Shown: positions 1 through 5,732 of the stretch, piece after piece | Position numbering within the stretch: the stretch's first letter is position 1 | Layout: every line of letters starts with the position of its first letter | Assembly (NCBI GenBank): GCA_021648045.1 | Contig: JAKITM010000100.1 | Span: 1 to 8,494 of the forward strand | Origin: Lysobacterales bacterium | GTDB taxonomy: Bacteria > Pseudomonadota > Gammaproteobacteria > Xanthomonadales > SZUA-36 | Length of the DNA: 8,494 nucleotides | Direction: 5' to 3' | The notes under the pieces: model-generated | The model's input: only the letters and a program-made list of their open reading frames with translations | What the model was told of the DNA's origin: nothing | Database searches by the model: none | Program-made: the position numbers and the translations under genes

Positions 1-83
1 CCATCAGCGAACAACCGAATGGTCTGTTCCCGATTGTGTTGCTGCACTTCGGTGCTGCGCTTTCTGGCATCTGTTCTAAGCAT
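1..83 (-). CDS. Putative IS630-family transposase, N-terminal fragment running off the left edge
   Basis: Only the first 27 codons are visible, reading leftward from an ATG at 83-81. The residues include TDARKRSTEVQQ followed by REQTIRLFADG, which resembles the opening of IS630-family transposases (a DARK/S-E-x-Q motif followed by a helix starting the helix-turn-helix DNA-binding region). In that family the protein cuts and rejoins the element ends through a C-terminal DDE nuclease domain, which would lie outside the window. A purine-rich GGGAG lies only one base from the ATG, so the ribosome site is atypically close. The competing plus-strand frames here have no start codon, matched no family I know, and end by position 120. 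The family call rests on a short stretch recognised from memory. It could be a remnant rather than an intact element. Confidence 0.5.
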   Translation of the reverse strand, partial: MLRTDARKRSTEVQQHNREQTIRLFAD

Positions 84-90
84 GCTCCCG

Positions 91-99
91 ATTATAACA
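91..99 (-). promoter_or_regulatory. Candidate extended -10 promoter for the transposase fragment
   Basis: The minus strand reads TGTTATAAT, a perfect TATAAT hexamer (96-91) preceded by the TGn extended -10 motif. No good -35 hexamer is seen 16-18 bases upstream, which extended -10 promoters can tolerate. Transcription would begin about position 84-85, next to the ATG at 83, giving an almost leaderless mRNA. This rests on consensus match only. Confidence 0.35.
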
Positions 100-140
100 T
101 CTTGGGTATTTGAATGCTAGGTTAATATGTTAAAACACTC

Positions 141-464
141 ATGCCTCATATAGGCAAAACCAATAAAACCACTGATGTCGCAAGTCTTGGTTTGCTACTC
201 GCTGCTCAGAGCCAAGATGCCGAGATTAATCGACTGGTATTTGAAAAATTATTGGGTAATGATTTTGATATTTCATTGATCAGCAATGAAATATTGTTAT
301 TTAATTTGGCTGGTTATTATAGTTTAGCGGGGCAAAAAGAAAAAATGTTGGTCGCAATAGCACATGCCATTCAGCAGGGCAAAACCGCTGAGCAATTTCA
401 GTCGGATAAGGATTTTCAACTTTATTGGCAAGATGCTGATTTTTTGAAGGTTTTAAATCCTTAA
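141..464 (+). CDS. Small TPR-like protein, possibly the C-terminal remnant of a larger gene
   Basis: A 107-residue protein of unknown specific function. Residues about 52-80 (LLFNLAGYYSLAGQKEKML and onward) match the pattern of a tetratricopeptide repeat: an N-L-A-x-Y-Y-x-L-x-G helix followed by an A-x-x-x-A-I-x-x-G helix. Residues 81-105 (SDKDFQLYWQDADFLKVL) match the tail that often closes a TPR array, where an acidic D-F/D-L motif is followed by D-x-x-F-x-x-L. Such arrays mediate protein-protein contacts. There is no signal peptide or membrane segment. The start is weak: no Shine-Dalgarno sequence precedes the ATG and an in-frame TAA lies at 123-125. The gene is visibly more AT-rich than leuABCD. 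A single terminal TPR next to a transposase fragment suggests truncation of a longer protein, but a genuine small protein cannot be excluded. Confidence 0.5.
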   Translation: MPHIGKTNKTTDVASLGLLLAAQSQDAEINRLVFEKLLGNDFDISLISNEILLFNLAGYYSLAGQKEKMLVAIAHAIQQGKTAEQFQSDKDFQLYWQDADFLKVLNP

Positions 465-718
465 CTCACTACTGTCTCGTTAACTTTCATAGCATAATCG
501 TTTGATTCGGATCTGCAACCCTGCCGGGCGGCGGGTCTCATCGAAGCAAGGCCATCATATCCCTTTTCTCAAACAAGTTGAGCTGCAATAAGCGCAATAT
601 TTGCTGCATGTTTTTTGTCAACTTTGATTGAAACTTGAGAAAATCCAAAAGTAGATACATCTTGACTATTAAGCATCACCACAGGGCTTCTAGGCAGTGA
701 CAGTGATATTTGAGTCAT
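461..718 (-). pseudogene. Possible decayed minus-strand gene fragment with an in-frame TGA
   Basis: On the minus strand an ATG at 718-716 opens a 49-residue frame ending at TGA (571-569). The same frame then stays open for 35 more codons (beginning EKGYDGLASMRPAARQG) to a TAA at 463-461, which overlaps the stop of the plus-strand gene ending at 464. The text has protein-like composition (for example SIKVDKKHAANIALIAAQL), and a TGA is one base from CGA (Arg) or TGG (Trp). A GGAGG at 740-736 lies 17 bases from this ATG; it sits 1 base from the ATG at 734 and 13 bases from the ATG at 722, both in another frame that ends after 15 codons. That pattern fits a frameshift plus a nonsense mutation. 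I recognise no family, and chance open frame remains quite possible. Confidence 0.2.
518..536 (+). other. GC-rich hairpin without a T-tract
   Basis: ACCC (518-521) pairs with GGGT (533-536), and GCC (523-525) pairs with GGC (530-532). A bulged T at 522 and a four-base GGGC loop complete a compact 7-pair stem. No run of T follows on the plus strand and no run of T follows on the minus strand, so it does not look like a standard intrinsic terminator. It could be a worn terminator for the gene ending at 464, a REP-like element or a leftover of a mobile sequence. Confidence 0.35.
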
Positions 719-753
719 TCATGATGGTATTCATTCCTCCAGCATGAACAGAA

Positions 754-812
754 ATCAGATCAGATCAGTATCATTTCCGCTTAGAATCGCTTGCCTCGCT
801 TAGTATCATTTC
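754..812. repeat. Short direct repeats upstream of the leu promoter
   Basis: Three tandem ATCAG units occupy 754-768. AGTATCATTTC occurs at 767-777 and again at 802-812, 35 bases apart, and CGCTTAG occurs at 778-784 and 797-803 between them. The paired 11-mers could be a duplicated regulator site upstream of the promoter or simply a small local duplication. No known operator consensus was recognised. Confidence 0.3.
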
Positions 813-832
813 ATATTGGACAACACTGCCCC

Positions 833-861
833 TTGACAACATCACAAAAACCGAATAACTT
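833..861 (+). promoter_or_regulatory. Candidate leu operon promoter
   Basis: A perfect -35 hexamer TTGACA lies at 833-838. At 17-base spacing the -10 position (856-861) reads TAACTT, only 3 of 6 matches; AATAAC at 854-859 matches 4 of 6 at the shorter spacing of 15. Either would start transcription at about 866-869, that is, at the leader-peptide ATG (868). A weaker alternative pair, TTGCCT (791-796) and CATATT (812-817), would start further upstream near 824 and leave a 5' untranslated region of about 44 bases. Confidence 0.4.
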
Positions 862-867
862 TAGTCT

Positions 868-945
868 ATGGTAAACAACAAACAAGTGCTACTACTTCAA
901 CTTCTACTCGCAAGTCGATTGCGTGGGTCTTGTTGTCTTGTTTAA
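868..945 (+). CDS. leuL: leu operon leader peptide (25 aa, leucine-rich)
   Basis: A short reading frame that acts as the sensor of leucyl-tRNA supply rather than as a working protein. It has 8 Leu in 25 residues, and six of the seven codons at 889-909 are Leu (VLLLQLLLAS). These are mainly CTA, CTT and CTC codons, which in relatives are read by less abundant tRNA-Leu species. From memory, the enterobacterial LeuL peptide also has a leucine run followed by an A-S-x-L-R-G segment; here the run is followed by ASRLRG, and the LRG codons (919-927) overlap the antiterminator segment. No Shine-Dalgarno sequence precedes the ATG, so the start is inferred from the frame and its position. The stop (943-945) lies just before the terminator hairpin, as expected for a class of operons controlled by ribosome stalling. 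Confidence 0.85.
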   Translation: MVNNKQVLLLQLLLASRLRGSCCLV

Positions 946-977
946 ATAAAAAAAACCAATTCATACAAAACCCGCGT
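909..977 (+). promoter_or_regulatory. Mutually exclusive attenuator helices (pause stem and antiterminator)
   Basis: GCGTGGGT at 921-928 can pair with ACCCGCGT at 970-977 over eight positions (including two G-U pairs), which removes the 5' arm of the terminator stem and so acts as an antiterminator. The same 5' segment can instead fold with CGCAA (909-913) to form a 5-pair stem using TTGCG (919-923); AAACAAG (880-886) can also pair with CTTGTTT (937-943). A ribosome stalled on the Leu codons at 889-909 would cover roughly the region up to 920 and leave 921-928 free, favouring readthrough into leuA. A ribosome that reaches the stop at 943-945 masks 921-928 and permits termination. Pairings were found by eye; energies were not computed. 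Confidence 0.65.
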
Positions 978-997
978 TTAGAACGCGGGTTTTTTTT
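967..997 (+). terminator. leu attenuator: intrinsic terminator
   Basis: CCCGCGTT (971-978) pairs perfectly with AACGCGGG (982-989) around a three-base TAG loop, followed at once by eight T residues (990-997). The AAAA at 967-970 can extend the helix into the T-tract. It lies between the leader peptide stop and leuA, 27 bases before the leuA start, so it is a regulated rather than an end-of-operon terminator. Confidence 0.9.
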
Positions 998-1024
998 GCT
1001 CCACTGAAAGTAACGGAAAACAAC

Positions 1025-2590
1025 ATGGATAACAACATCATCATCTTTGACACCACCCTGCGCGATGGCGAGCAGGCCTTGAATGCCAGTTTATCGGTGC
1101 ATGAGAAGCTCCAAATTGCGCTTGCGATTGAGCGACTCGGGGTAGATGTTATGGAAGTGGGCTTTCCGGTATCCTCACCCGGTGATTTTGAATCTGTTCA
1201 AAAAATTGCAGCAACCATCAAAAACTCAAGAGTCTGCGCTTTAGCCAGAGCAATAGAGGGCGATATTAAGGCCTGCGGCGATGCCCTCTCGACTGCTGAG
1301 GAGTTTCGCATCCACACCTTTATTTCAACCTCCGATGTACATGTAAAGAAAAAACTGCGTTGTGATTTTCAGGATGTTCTGGATATGGCGGTTAAAGCGG
1401 TTAAATATGCACGCAATTTCACCGATGATGTTGAGTTTTCCTGCGAAGATGCCGGCCGCACACCAATTGATAATTTATGCCGGATGGTAGAAATGGCAAT
1501 TAAGGCCGGTGCTACTACTGTCAATATCCCCGATACCGTAGGTTATACCCTACCGAATGAGTTTGCCGGGATAATCACCCAGTTGTTTAACCGTGTGCCG
1601 AATATCGACCAGGCGGTGATTTCGGTTCATTGCCACAACGACATGGGCTTGGCTGTGGCTAACTCTCTGGCTGCTGTCAACGCCGGTGCAAGGCAAGTGG
1701 AATGCACCGTGAATGGCATTGGTGAGAGAGCTGGTAATGCCGCGCTGGAAGAAATTGCAATGATCCTGCGAACCCGTAAGCAGCAATTGAAACTGACCAC
1801 CAATATCAACCACCGGGAGATTTCACGCACTTCCAAACTGGTCAGCCATTTATGTAATATGCCGGTACAATCCAATAAAGCTATTGTTGGCGGCAATGCT
1901 TTCAGCCACTCTTCTGGAATTCACCAGGACGGCGTACTTAAAGCCCGCAATACCTATGAAATCATGACCCCGGAAAGTGTCGGCATCAGCCAGAACAAAC
2001 TCAATTTGACTTCACGCAGTGGCCGGCATGTTATTAAACACCGCATGGCTGAACTGGGCTATTTGGAGAAAGACTACGACTTAGAAACCTTGTATCAGGA
2101 TTTCTTGGTTTTGGCCGATAAAAAAGGCCAAGTATTCGATGATGATCTTGAAGCTATGTTGTTTATGGAACAGCAAGATCATAAACAAGATCACTACCAA
2201 CTGGATTATTTGAGCGTCCAGTCCGGCTTGAATGTTATTGCTACTGCCAGCATCCAGCTTTCTGCTGGCAACAAAACCGCAGAGAAAGCCGCTACCGGCA
2301 ATGGCCCTGTTGATGCCCTATTCCGTGCTGTGCGCCAGGCCATTGTGTTTGAGTTTGATGTCATCAGTTACCGGATATCCGCCAAAGGTGAAGGCGAAGA
2401 CAGCCTCGGCCAAGTCGAATTAATTGTAGCCTGGGAAGGTCGAAATTTTCACGGTTTCGGACTCGCTACCGATATCATCGAAGCCAGTGCCAAAGCCCTA
2501 ATTCATGTGCTGAATAATATTCATCGTGCTCAGACTGTAGCTAGGATAAAGCAGCAATCCAACAATCAAAAACAAGCGGTTTCAGGGTAA
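1025..2590 (+). CDS. leuA: 2-isopropylmalate synthase
   Basis: Cytoplasmic enzyme that joins acetyl-CoA and 2-oxoisovalerate (3-methyl-2-oxobutanoate) to give 2-isopropylmalate, the first committed step to leucine. The 521-residue length fits the enterobacterial type (about 523). The N-terminal TIM-barrel begins with DTTLRDGEQ (residues 9-17); the expected divalent-metal ligands are D14, H202 and H204 (HCHND motif, 202-206) and N238 in GIGERAGN (231-238). A linker follows and then the C-terminal regulatory domain, where leucine feedback normally acts; GNGPVDA (425-431) is the conserved signature there. The ATG is preceded by CGGA at 1014-1017 with 7-base spacing, a modest ribosome site. It is the first gene of the operon, directly downstream of the attenuator. 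No truncation or missing catalytic residue was seen. Confidence 0.97.
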   Translation: MDNNIIIFDTTLRDGEQALNASLSVHEKLQIALAIERLGVDVMEVGFPVSSPGDFESVQKIAATIKNSRVCALARAIEGDIKACGDALSTAEEFRIHTFISTSDVHVKKKLRCDFQDVLDMAVKAVKYARNFTDDVEFSCEDAGRTPIDNLCRMVEMAIKAGATTVNIPDTVGYTLPNEFAGIITQLFNRVPNIDQAVISVHCHNDMGLAVANSLAAVNAGARQVECTVNGIGERAGNAALEEIAMILRTRKQQLKLTTNINHREISRTSKLVSHLCNMPVQSNKAIVGGNAFSHSSGIHQDGVLKARNTYEIMTPESVGISQNKLNLTSRSGRHVIKHRMAELGYLEKDYDLETLYQDFLVLADKKGQVFDDDLEAMLFMEQQDHKQDHYQLDYLSVQSGLNVIATASIQLSAGNKTAEKAATGNGPVDALFRAVRQAIVFEFDVISYRISAKGEGEDSLGQVELIVAWEGRNFHGFGLATDIIEASAKALIHVLNNIHRAQTVARIKQQSNNQKQAVSG

Positions 2591-2593
2591 AGA

Positions 2594-3703
2594 ATGTCTC
2601 AATCTAAAGCTAAAATCGCAATTTTGCCCGGCGACGGTATTGGACCTGAAGTAATGACCGAGGCGATCAAGGTCATTACCGCTGTCAGCCGGCAACTAGC
2701 TATCTCGCTGGCGTTAAATAAATATGCGGTTGGTGGCTATGCCATCGATAAACACGGCGAGGCCCTGCCACAGGCAACCATTAATGGTTGTGAGCAGGCG
2801 GATGCCATATTATTCGGCTCAGTCGGCGGCCCTAAATGGACCGACCTGCCACCCGCCGAACAGCCCGAACGCGCCTCCTTGCTGGGACTGCGCGGACACT
2901 TTGATTTATTTTGTAATATGCGTCCGGCACAACTGTCGCAGGAAATGTCACAGCTTTCGCCCTTGCGTGCGGACATTTCGGAAAAAGGCTTTGATATTCT
3001 GGTTATGCGTGAACTCACCAGTGGTATTTATTTCGGTAGTCCCAAGGGCCGCAGTGGCAGTGGAGATACTGAAACCGGCATCGACACCATGGTGTATACC
3101 CGCGCTGAAATCAGCCGTATCGCCCATCTGGCTTTTCAAGCGGCCATTAAACGCCGCAAGCATGTGACTTCTGTAGATAAAGCCAATGTACTGGCATCCA
3201 GCCAGTTGTGGCGTGATGTGGTGAATGAAATTTCTGCTGATTACCCTGAGGTTCAACTCGAACATATGTATATCGACAATGCCGCCATGCAAATGATCCG
3301 CTCACCCTCACAATTTGATGTGGTTTTATGCTCTAACTTGTTTGGCGATATTCTTTCAGATGAGTGCGCCATTATTACTGGATCCATGGGTATGTTGCCA
3401 TCAGCAAGCCTGAATAAAGACGGGTTTGGCCTGTATGAACCAGCGGGAGGCAGCGCACCAGATATCGCCGGTAAAGGTATTGCTAATCCGATTGCACAAA
3501 TTCTTTCCGCTGCTCTGATGTTTCGTTACAGTCTGAATAATGAGTCGGCCGCAAGTTTGATTGAACAAGCTGTTAGCGAAACCCTGGCAGCAGGACATTT
3601 AACCGCCGATCTATTGATGGAAGATAAGCATTCAGCAGCCATCAGCACCGCTCAAATGGGTGATTTTATTTGTACACGAATTGAGGGAATTGCGCGTGGC
3701 TGA
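2594..3703 (+). CDS. leuB: 3-isopropylmalate dehydrogenase
   Basis: Oxidatively decarboxylates 3-isopropylmalate with NAD+ to 4-methyl-2-oxopentanoate, the keto acid that is transaminated to leucine; acts in the cytoplasm as a dimer in known relatives. The 369 residues match the usual length. GDGIGPEV (13-20) opens the fold. The substrate arginines fall at R100, R110 and R139, the catalytic Tyr-Lys pair at Y146 (SGIYFG) and K196 (DKANVL), and the metal aspartates at D228, D252 and D256 (NLFGDILSDE). The adenosine-binding signature GSAPDIAGKGIANP spans 286-299; an acidic residue after the EPAGGSAPDIAG loop in the wider family separates NAD from NADP users. The gene starts 3 bases after the leuA stop, with AGGG at 2584-2587 inside the end of leuA as ribosome site. 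Its last 8 bases overlap leuC. Confidence 0.97.
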   Translation: MSQSKAKIAILPGDGIGPEVMTEAIKVITAVSRQLAISLALNKYAVGGYAIDKHGEALPQATINGCEQADAILFGSVGGPKWTDLPPAEQPERASLLGLRGHFDLFCNMRPAQLSQEMSQLSPLRADISEKGFDILVMRELTSGIYFGSPKGRSGSGDTETGIDTMVYTRAEISRIAHLAFQAAIKRRKHVTSVDKANVLASSQLWRDVVNEISADYPEVQLEHMYIDNAAMQMIRSPSQFDVVLCSNLFGDILSDECAIITGSMGMLPSASLNKDGFGLYEPAGGSAPDIAGKGIANPIAQILSAALMFRYSLNNESAASLIEQAVSETLAAGHLTADLLMEDKHSAAISTAQMGDFICTRIEGIARG

Positions 3704-5111
3704 AACAACTACATTATATGCAAAGATCTGGCGCCAACACCTGGTTAGCGATAAGTCGGGGGAAACCCCTTTATTGTATGTCGACCGGCACTTAATCCAT
3801 GAGGTGACATCCCCGCAAGCCTTTGCCAGCCTCAAATTTTGCGGGCGTAAAGTACGCTGCCCTGAGCGCACTATTGCCACCATGGATCATAATATTTCGA
3901 CCCGTTCGCTGGGCTATGATGCGGTGGGTCCGGCCAGTGAAAACCAGCTACGCACGCTGGAAAAAAACTGCACGGAATTTGGTATTGAACTGTTCGGCAT
4001 GGGGCATAAAAACCAGGGTATTGTGCATGTTATCGGACCAGAGCTGGGGCTCACCCTGCCGGGTAGCATTATAGTATGTGGAGATTCCCATACCGCAACT
4101 CATGGAGCCTTCGGCGCGCTGGCGTTTGGTATTGGTACCTCAGAAGTCGAGCATGTGCTGGCAACCCAAACCTTACGCCAAAGCAAAGCCAAAACCATGA
4201 ATATTATTGTTTCCGGTACAACCCGCAAACAGATCAGCGCGAAAGATATCATCCTCAGCATTATTGGCAAAATAGGCCATGCAGGCGCTACCGGTTATGT
4301 AGTCGAATATTCCGGCGAAGCCATTCGCGCATTAACAATGGAAGAACGAATGACGATTTGCAATATGTCGATAGAATTTGGTGCCAAAGCCGGCCTTATC
4401 GCCGCTGACCAAACGACTTTCGACTATTTAAAAGGCCGTGAGTACACACCTATTGGTGTTGAATGGACTGCTGCACTGGAACACTGGCAACAACTCAACA
4501 CAGATGCCGGCGCTAGTTTTGATAAAACCGTGCAATTGGATGCTGCCAACATCAACACCCAGGTCACCTGGGGAACCAATCCCGGGCAAGTAGTTGCTGC
4601 CAATGCGAAGGTACCCTCCCCTGATGATTTTAGTAGCCAGACTGATAGCGATTCCTGTCGGCAGGCGCTGGCTTATATGGGTTTGAAAGCCGGGCAAAAA
4701 ATTACCGATATTAGTATAAATAAAGTCTTTATCGGCTCCTGCACCAACAGTCGGATTGAAGATTTGCGCGCAGCTGCGGGTGTAATCGGAGGGGCTAAAG
4801 TGGCGGTAGGTGTTGATGCCATTGTTGTTCCGGGCTCTTATCATGTCAGCCAACAAGCGGTGAATGAAGGGCTGGACCAAATATTTATTGCAGCCGGATT
4901 TGAATGGCGCTTGTCGGGCTGTTCGATGTGCCTGGCGATGAATGACGATATTCTTGAAGCCGGTGATCGCTGTGCATCCACTAGTAATCGTAACTTTGAA
5001 GGCCGTCAGGGCCGCGCCAGCCGCACCCATCTTGTCAGCCCTGCCATGGCAGCCGCAGCAGCCATTGCCGGTCGCTTTGTCGATATAGAAGGAGTCAGCG
5101 TTGATGGATAA
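3696..5111 (+). CDS. leuC: 3-isopropylmalate dehydratase, large subunit
   Basis: Aconitase-family subunit that, with LeuD, interconverts 2-isopropylmalate and 3-isopropylmalate through a [4Fe-4S] cluster. I place the start at GTG 3696 rather than the upstream ATG at 3660: the protein then begins VAETTTLYAKIW, aligned with the usual LeuC N-terminus (about 466 residues; here 471), and GAGGG at 3683-3687 sits 8 bases upstream. Cluster ligands are C349 (GSCTNSR) and C409 and C412 (GCSMCLAMN). Other signatures are TPLLYVDRHLIHEVTSPQAF, MDHN, GDSHTATHGAFGALAFGIGTSEVEHV (in pieces) and NRNFEGRQGR. One small departure is VPGSYHVS, where enterobacterial LeuC has VPGSGPVK; this loop varies in the family. 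It overlaps leuB by 8 bases and leuD by 8 bases, implying coupled translation. Confidence 0.96.
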   Translation: MAETTTLYAKIWRQHLVSDKSGETPLLYVDRHLIHEVTSPQAFASLKFCGRKVRCPERTIATMDHNISTRSLGYDAVGPASENQLRTLEKNCTEFGIELFGMGHKNQGIVHVIGPELGLTLPGSIIVCGDSHTATHGAFGALAFGIGTSEVEHVLATQTLRQSKAKTMNIIVSGTTRKQISAKDIILSIIGKIGHAGATGYVVEYSGEAIRALTMEERMTICNMSIEFGAKAGLIAADQTTFDYLKGREYTPIGVEWTAALEHWQQLNTDAGASFDKTVQLDAANINTQVTWGTNPGQVVAANAKVPSPDDFSSQTDSDSCRQALAYMGLKAGQKITDISINKVFIGSCTNSRIEDLRAAAGVIGGAKVAVGVDAIVVPGSYHVSQQAVNEGLDQIFIAAGFEWRLSGCSMCLAMNDDILEAGDRCASTSNRNFEGRQGRASRTHLVSPAMAAAAAIAGRFVDIEGVSVDG

Positions 5112-5700
5112 GTTTTGCACACATAAAGGCCAGCTCGTCCCGCTCGATCAGGCCAACATCGATACAGATCAAATCATCCCCAAGCAATTTTTAAAAAGCA
5201 CAGAGCGAGTGGGATTTGGTAAACATCTGTTTCATGACTGGCGCTATCTGGATAATGAAGGCACGCAGGAAAATTTTGACTTCATCCTCAACCAGCTTGA
5301 TTACAAGGGCGCCTCTATTTTGCTTACCGGTCAAAACTTTGGCTGCGGCAGCAGCCGTGAACATGCACCCTGGGCTTTGCAGGAATACGGGTTCAAAGTC
5401 ATCATTGCTCCAAGCTTTGCCGATATTTTCTATGGCAACTGTATCAATATCGGCTTACTTCCGGTTATTTTGGCTGCTGTAGAAGTTAAAGCTTTAATGG
5501 CAGCGGCGGAACAAGCTGAGTTGATCGCTACCATTAACCTAGAGTCACAGTCTGTGACCACAGAGAATAATGAATATCGTTTTGAAATTGACCGCTTCCA
5601 CAAATACTGTCTGCGGCAAGGCGTTGACAGTATCGACTGGACATTGGCTAGTGAAGCTGAGATCACTGCCTATGAAAAAAACATACCGGATTGGCGCTGA
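5104..5700 (+). CDS. leuD: 3-isopropylmalate dehydratase, small subunit
   Basis: Swivel-domain partner of LeuC; the heterodimer isomerises isopropylmalate. The ATG at 5104 gives 198 residues (family about 200) starting MDKFCTHKGQLVPLD; a TTG at 5101 could add one residue. AAGGAG at 5089-5094 is a strong ribosome site, 9 bases from the ATG. Signatures include PLDxANIDTDQIIPKQFLK near the start, GASILLTGQNFGCGSSREHAPWAL in the middle (the GCGSSREH substrate loop) and the APSFADIFYGN segment. With the ATG start, the overlap with leuC is exactly 8 bases, the same as the leuB-leuC overlap. It is the last gene of the operon; the convergent ilvA ends 32 bases beyond, with no clear terminator between. 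Confidence 0.96.
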   Translation: MDKFCTHKGQLVPLDQANIDTDQIIPKQFLKSTERVGFGKHLFHDWRYLDNEGTQENFDFILNQLDYKGASILLTGQNFGCGSSREHAPWALQEYGFKVIIAPSFADIFYGNCINIGLLPVILAAVEVKALMAAAEQAELIATINLESQSVTTENNEYRFEIDRFHKYCLRQGVDSIDWTLASEAEITAYEKNIPDWR

Positions 5701-5732
5701 CGGAATTTACCCTGAGTTGTGGCATGCCCGCT
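5701..5732. other. Convergent intergenic gap between leuD and ilvA
   Basis: Two operons meet here tail to tail with 32 bases between stop codons. The only structure seen is the 8-base palindrome GGCATGCC at 5721-5728, with no T-tract on either side. Neither operon therefore has a recognisable intrinsic terminator in the gap, so transcripts probably overlap or end by Rho. Confidence 0.5.

Larger units (their letters stand above)
465..867. other. Upstream leu intergenic region without a convincing intact gene
   Basis: This 403-base stretch separates the small TPR-like gene from the leu leader peptide. Plus-strand frames are short: the ATG at 744 opens only 19 codons with no ribosome site. The listed contents are a GC-rich hairpin, a doubtful minus-strand gene fragment, short direct repeats around 754-812 and a candidate promoter at 833-861. 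No tRNA, CRISPR repeat or clear insertion-sequence end was seen. The base composition shifts abruptly near 518-536, which is GC-rich in an AT-rich surround. Confidence 0.6.

Noticed and set aside
1..120. Plus-strand open frames at the left edge
   Set aside because: They lack starts, end by position 120 and match no known family by eye, while the minus-strand frame resembles an IS630 transposase start.
754..768. Three ATCAG units as a possible CRISPR or functional tandem array
   Set aside because: Five-base units without spacers, repeated only three times, are within what is expected by chance or slippage.
868..1024. T-box or other riboswitch upstream of leuA
   Set aside because: The region lacks a T-box sequence and specifier stem; the leader peptide with Leu codons and an overlapping terminator explains it fully.
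3660..3695. ATG-initiated N-terminal extension of leuC
   Set aside because: The extra 12 residues do not match the LeuC N-terminus, whereas the GTG at 3696 has a strong ribosome site and gives the usual family start.
4428..5120. 230-codon open frame on the minus strand opposite leuC
   Set aside because: It lies entirely within the strongly conserved leuC sequence, shows no family motif, and is best explained as an antisense shadow of leuC codon use.
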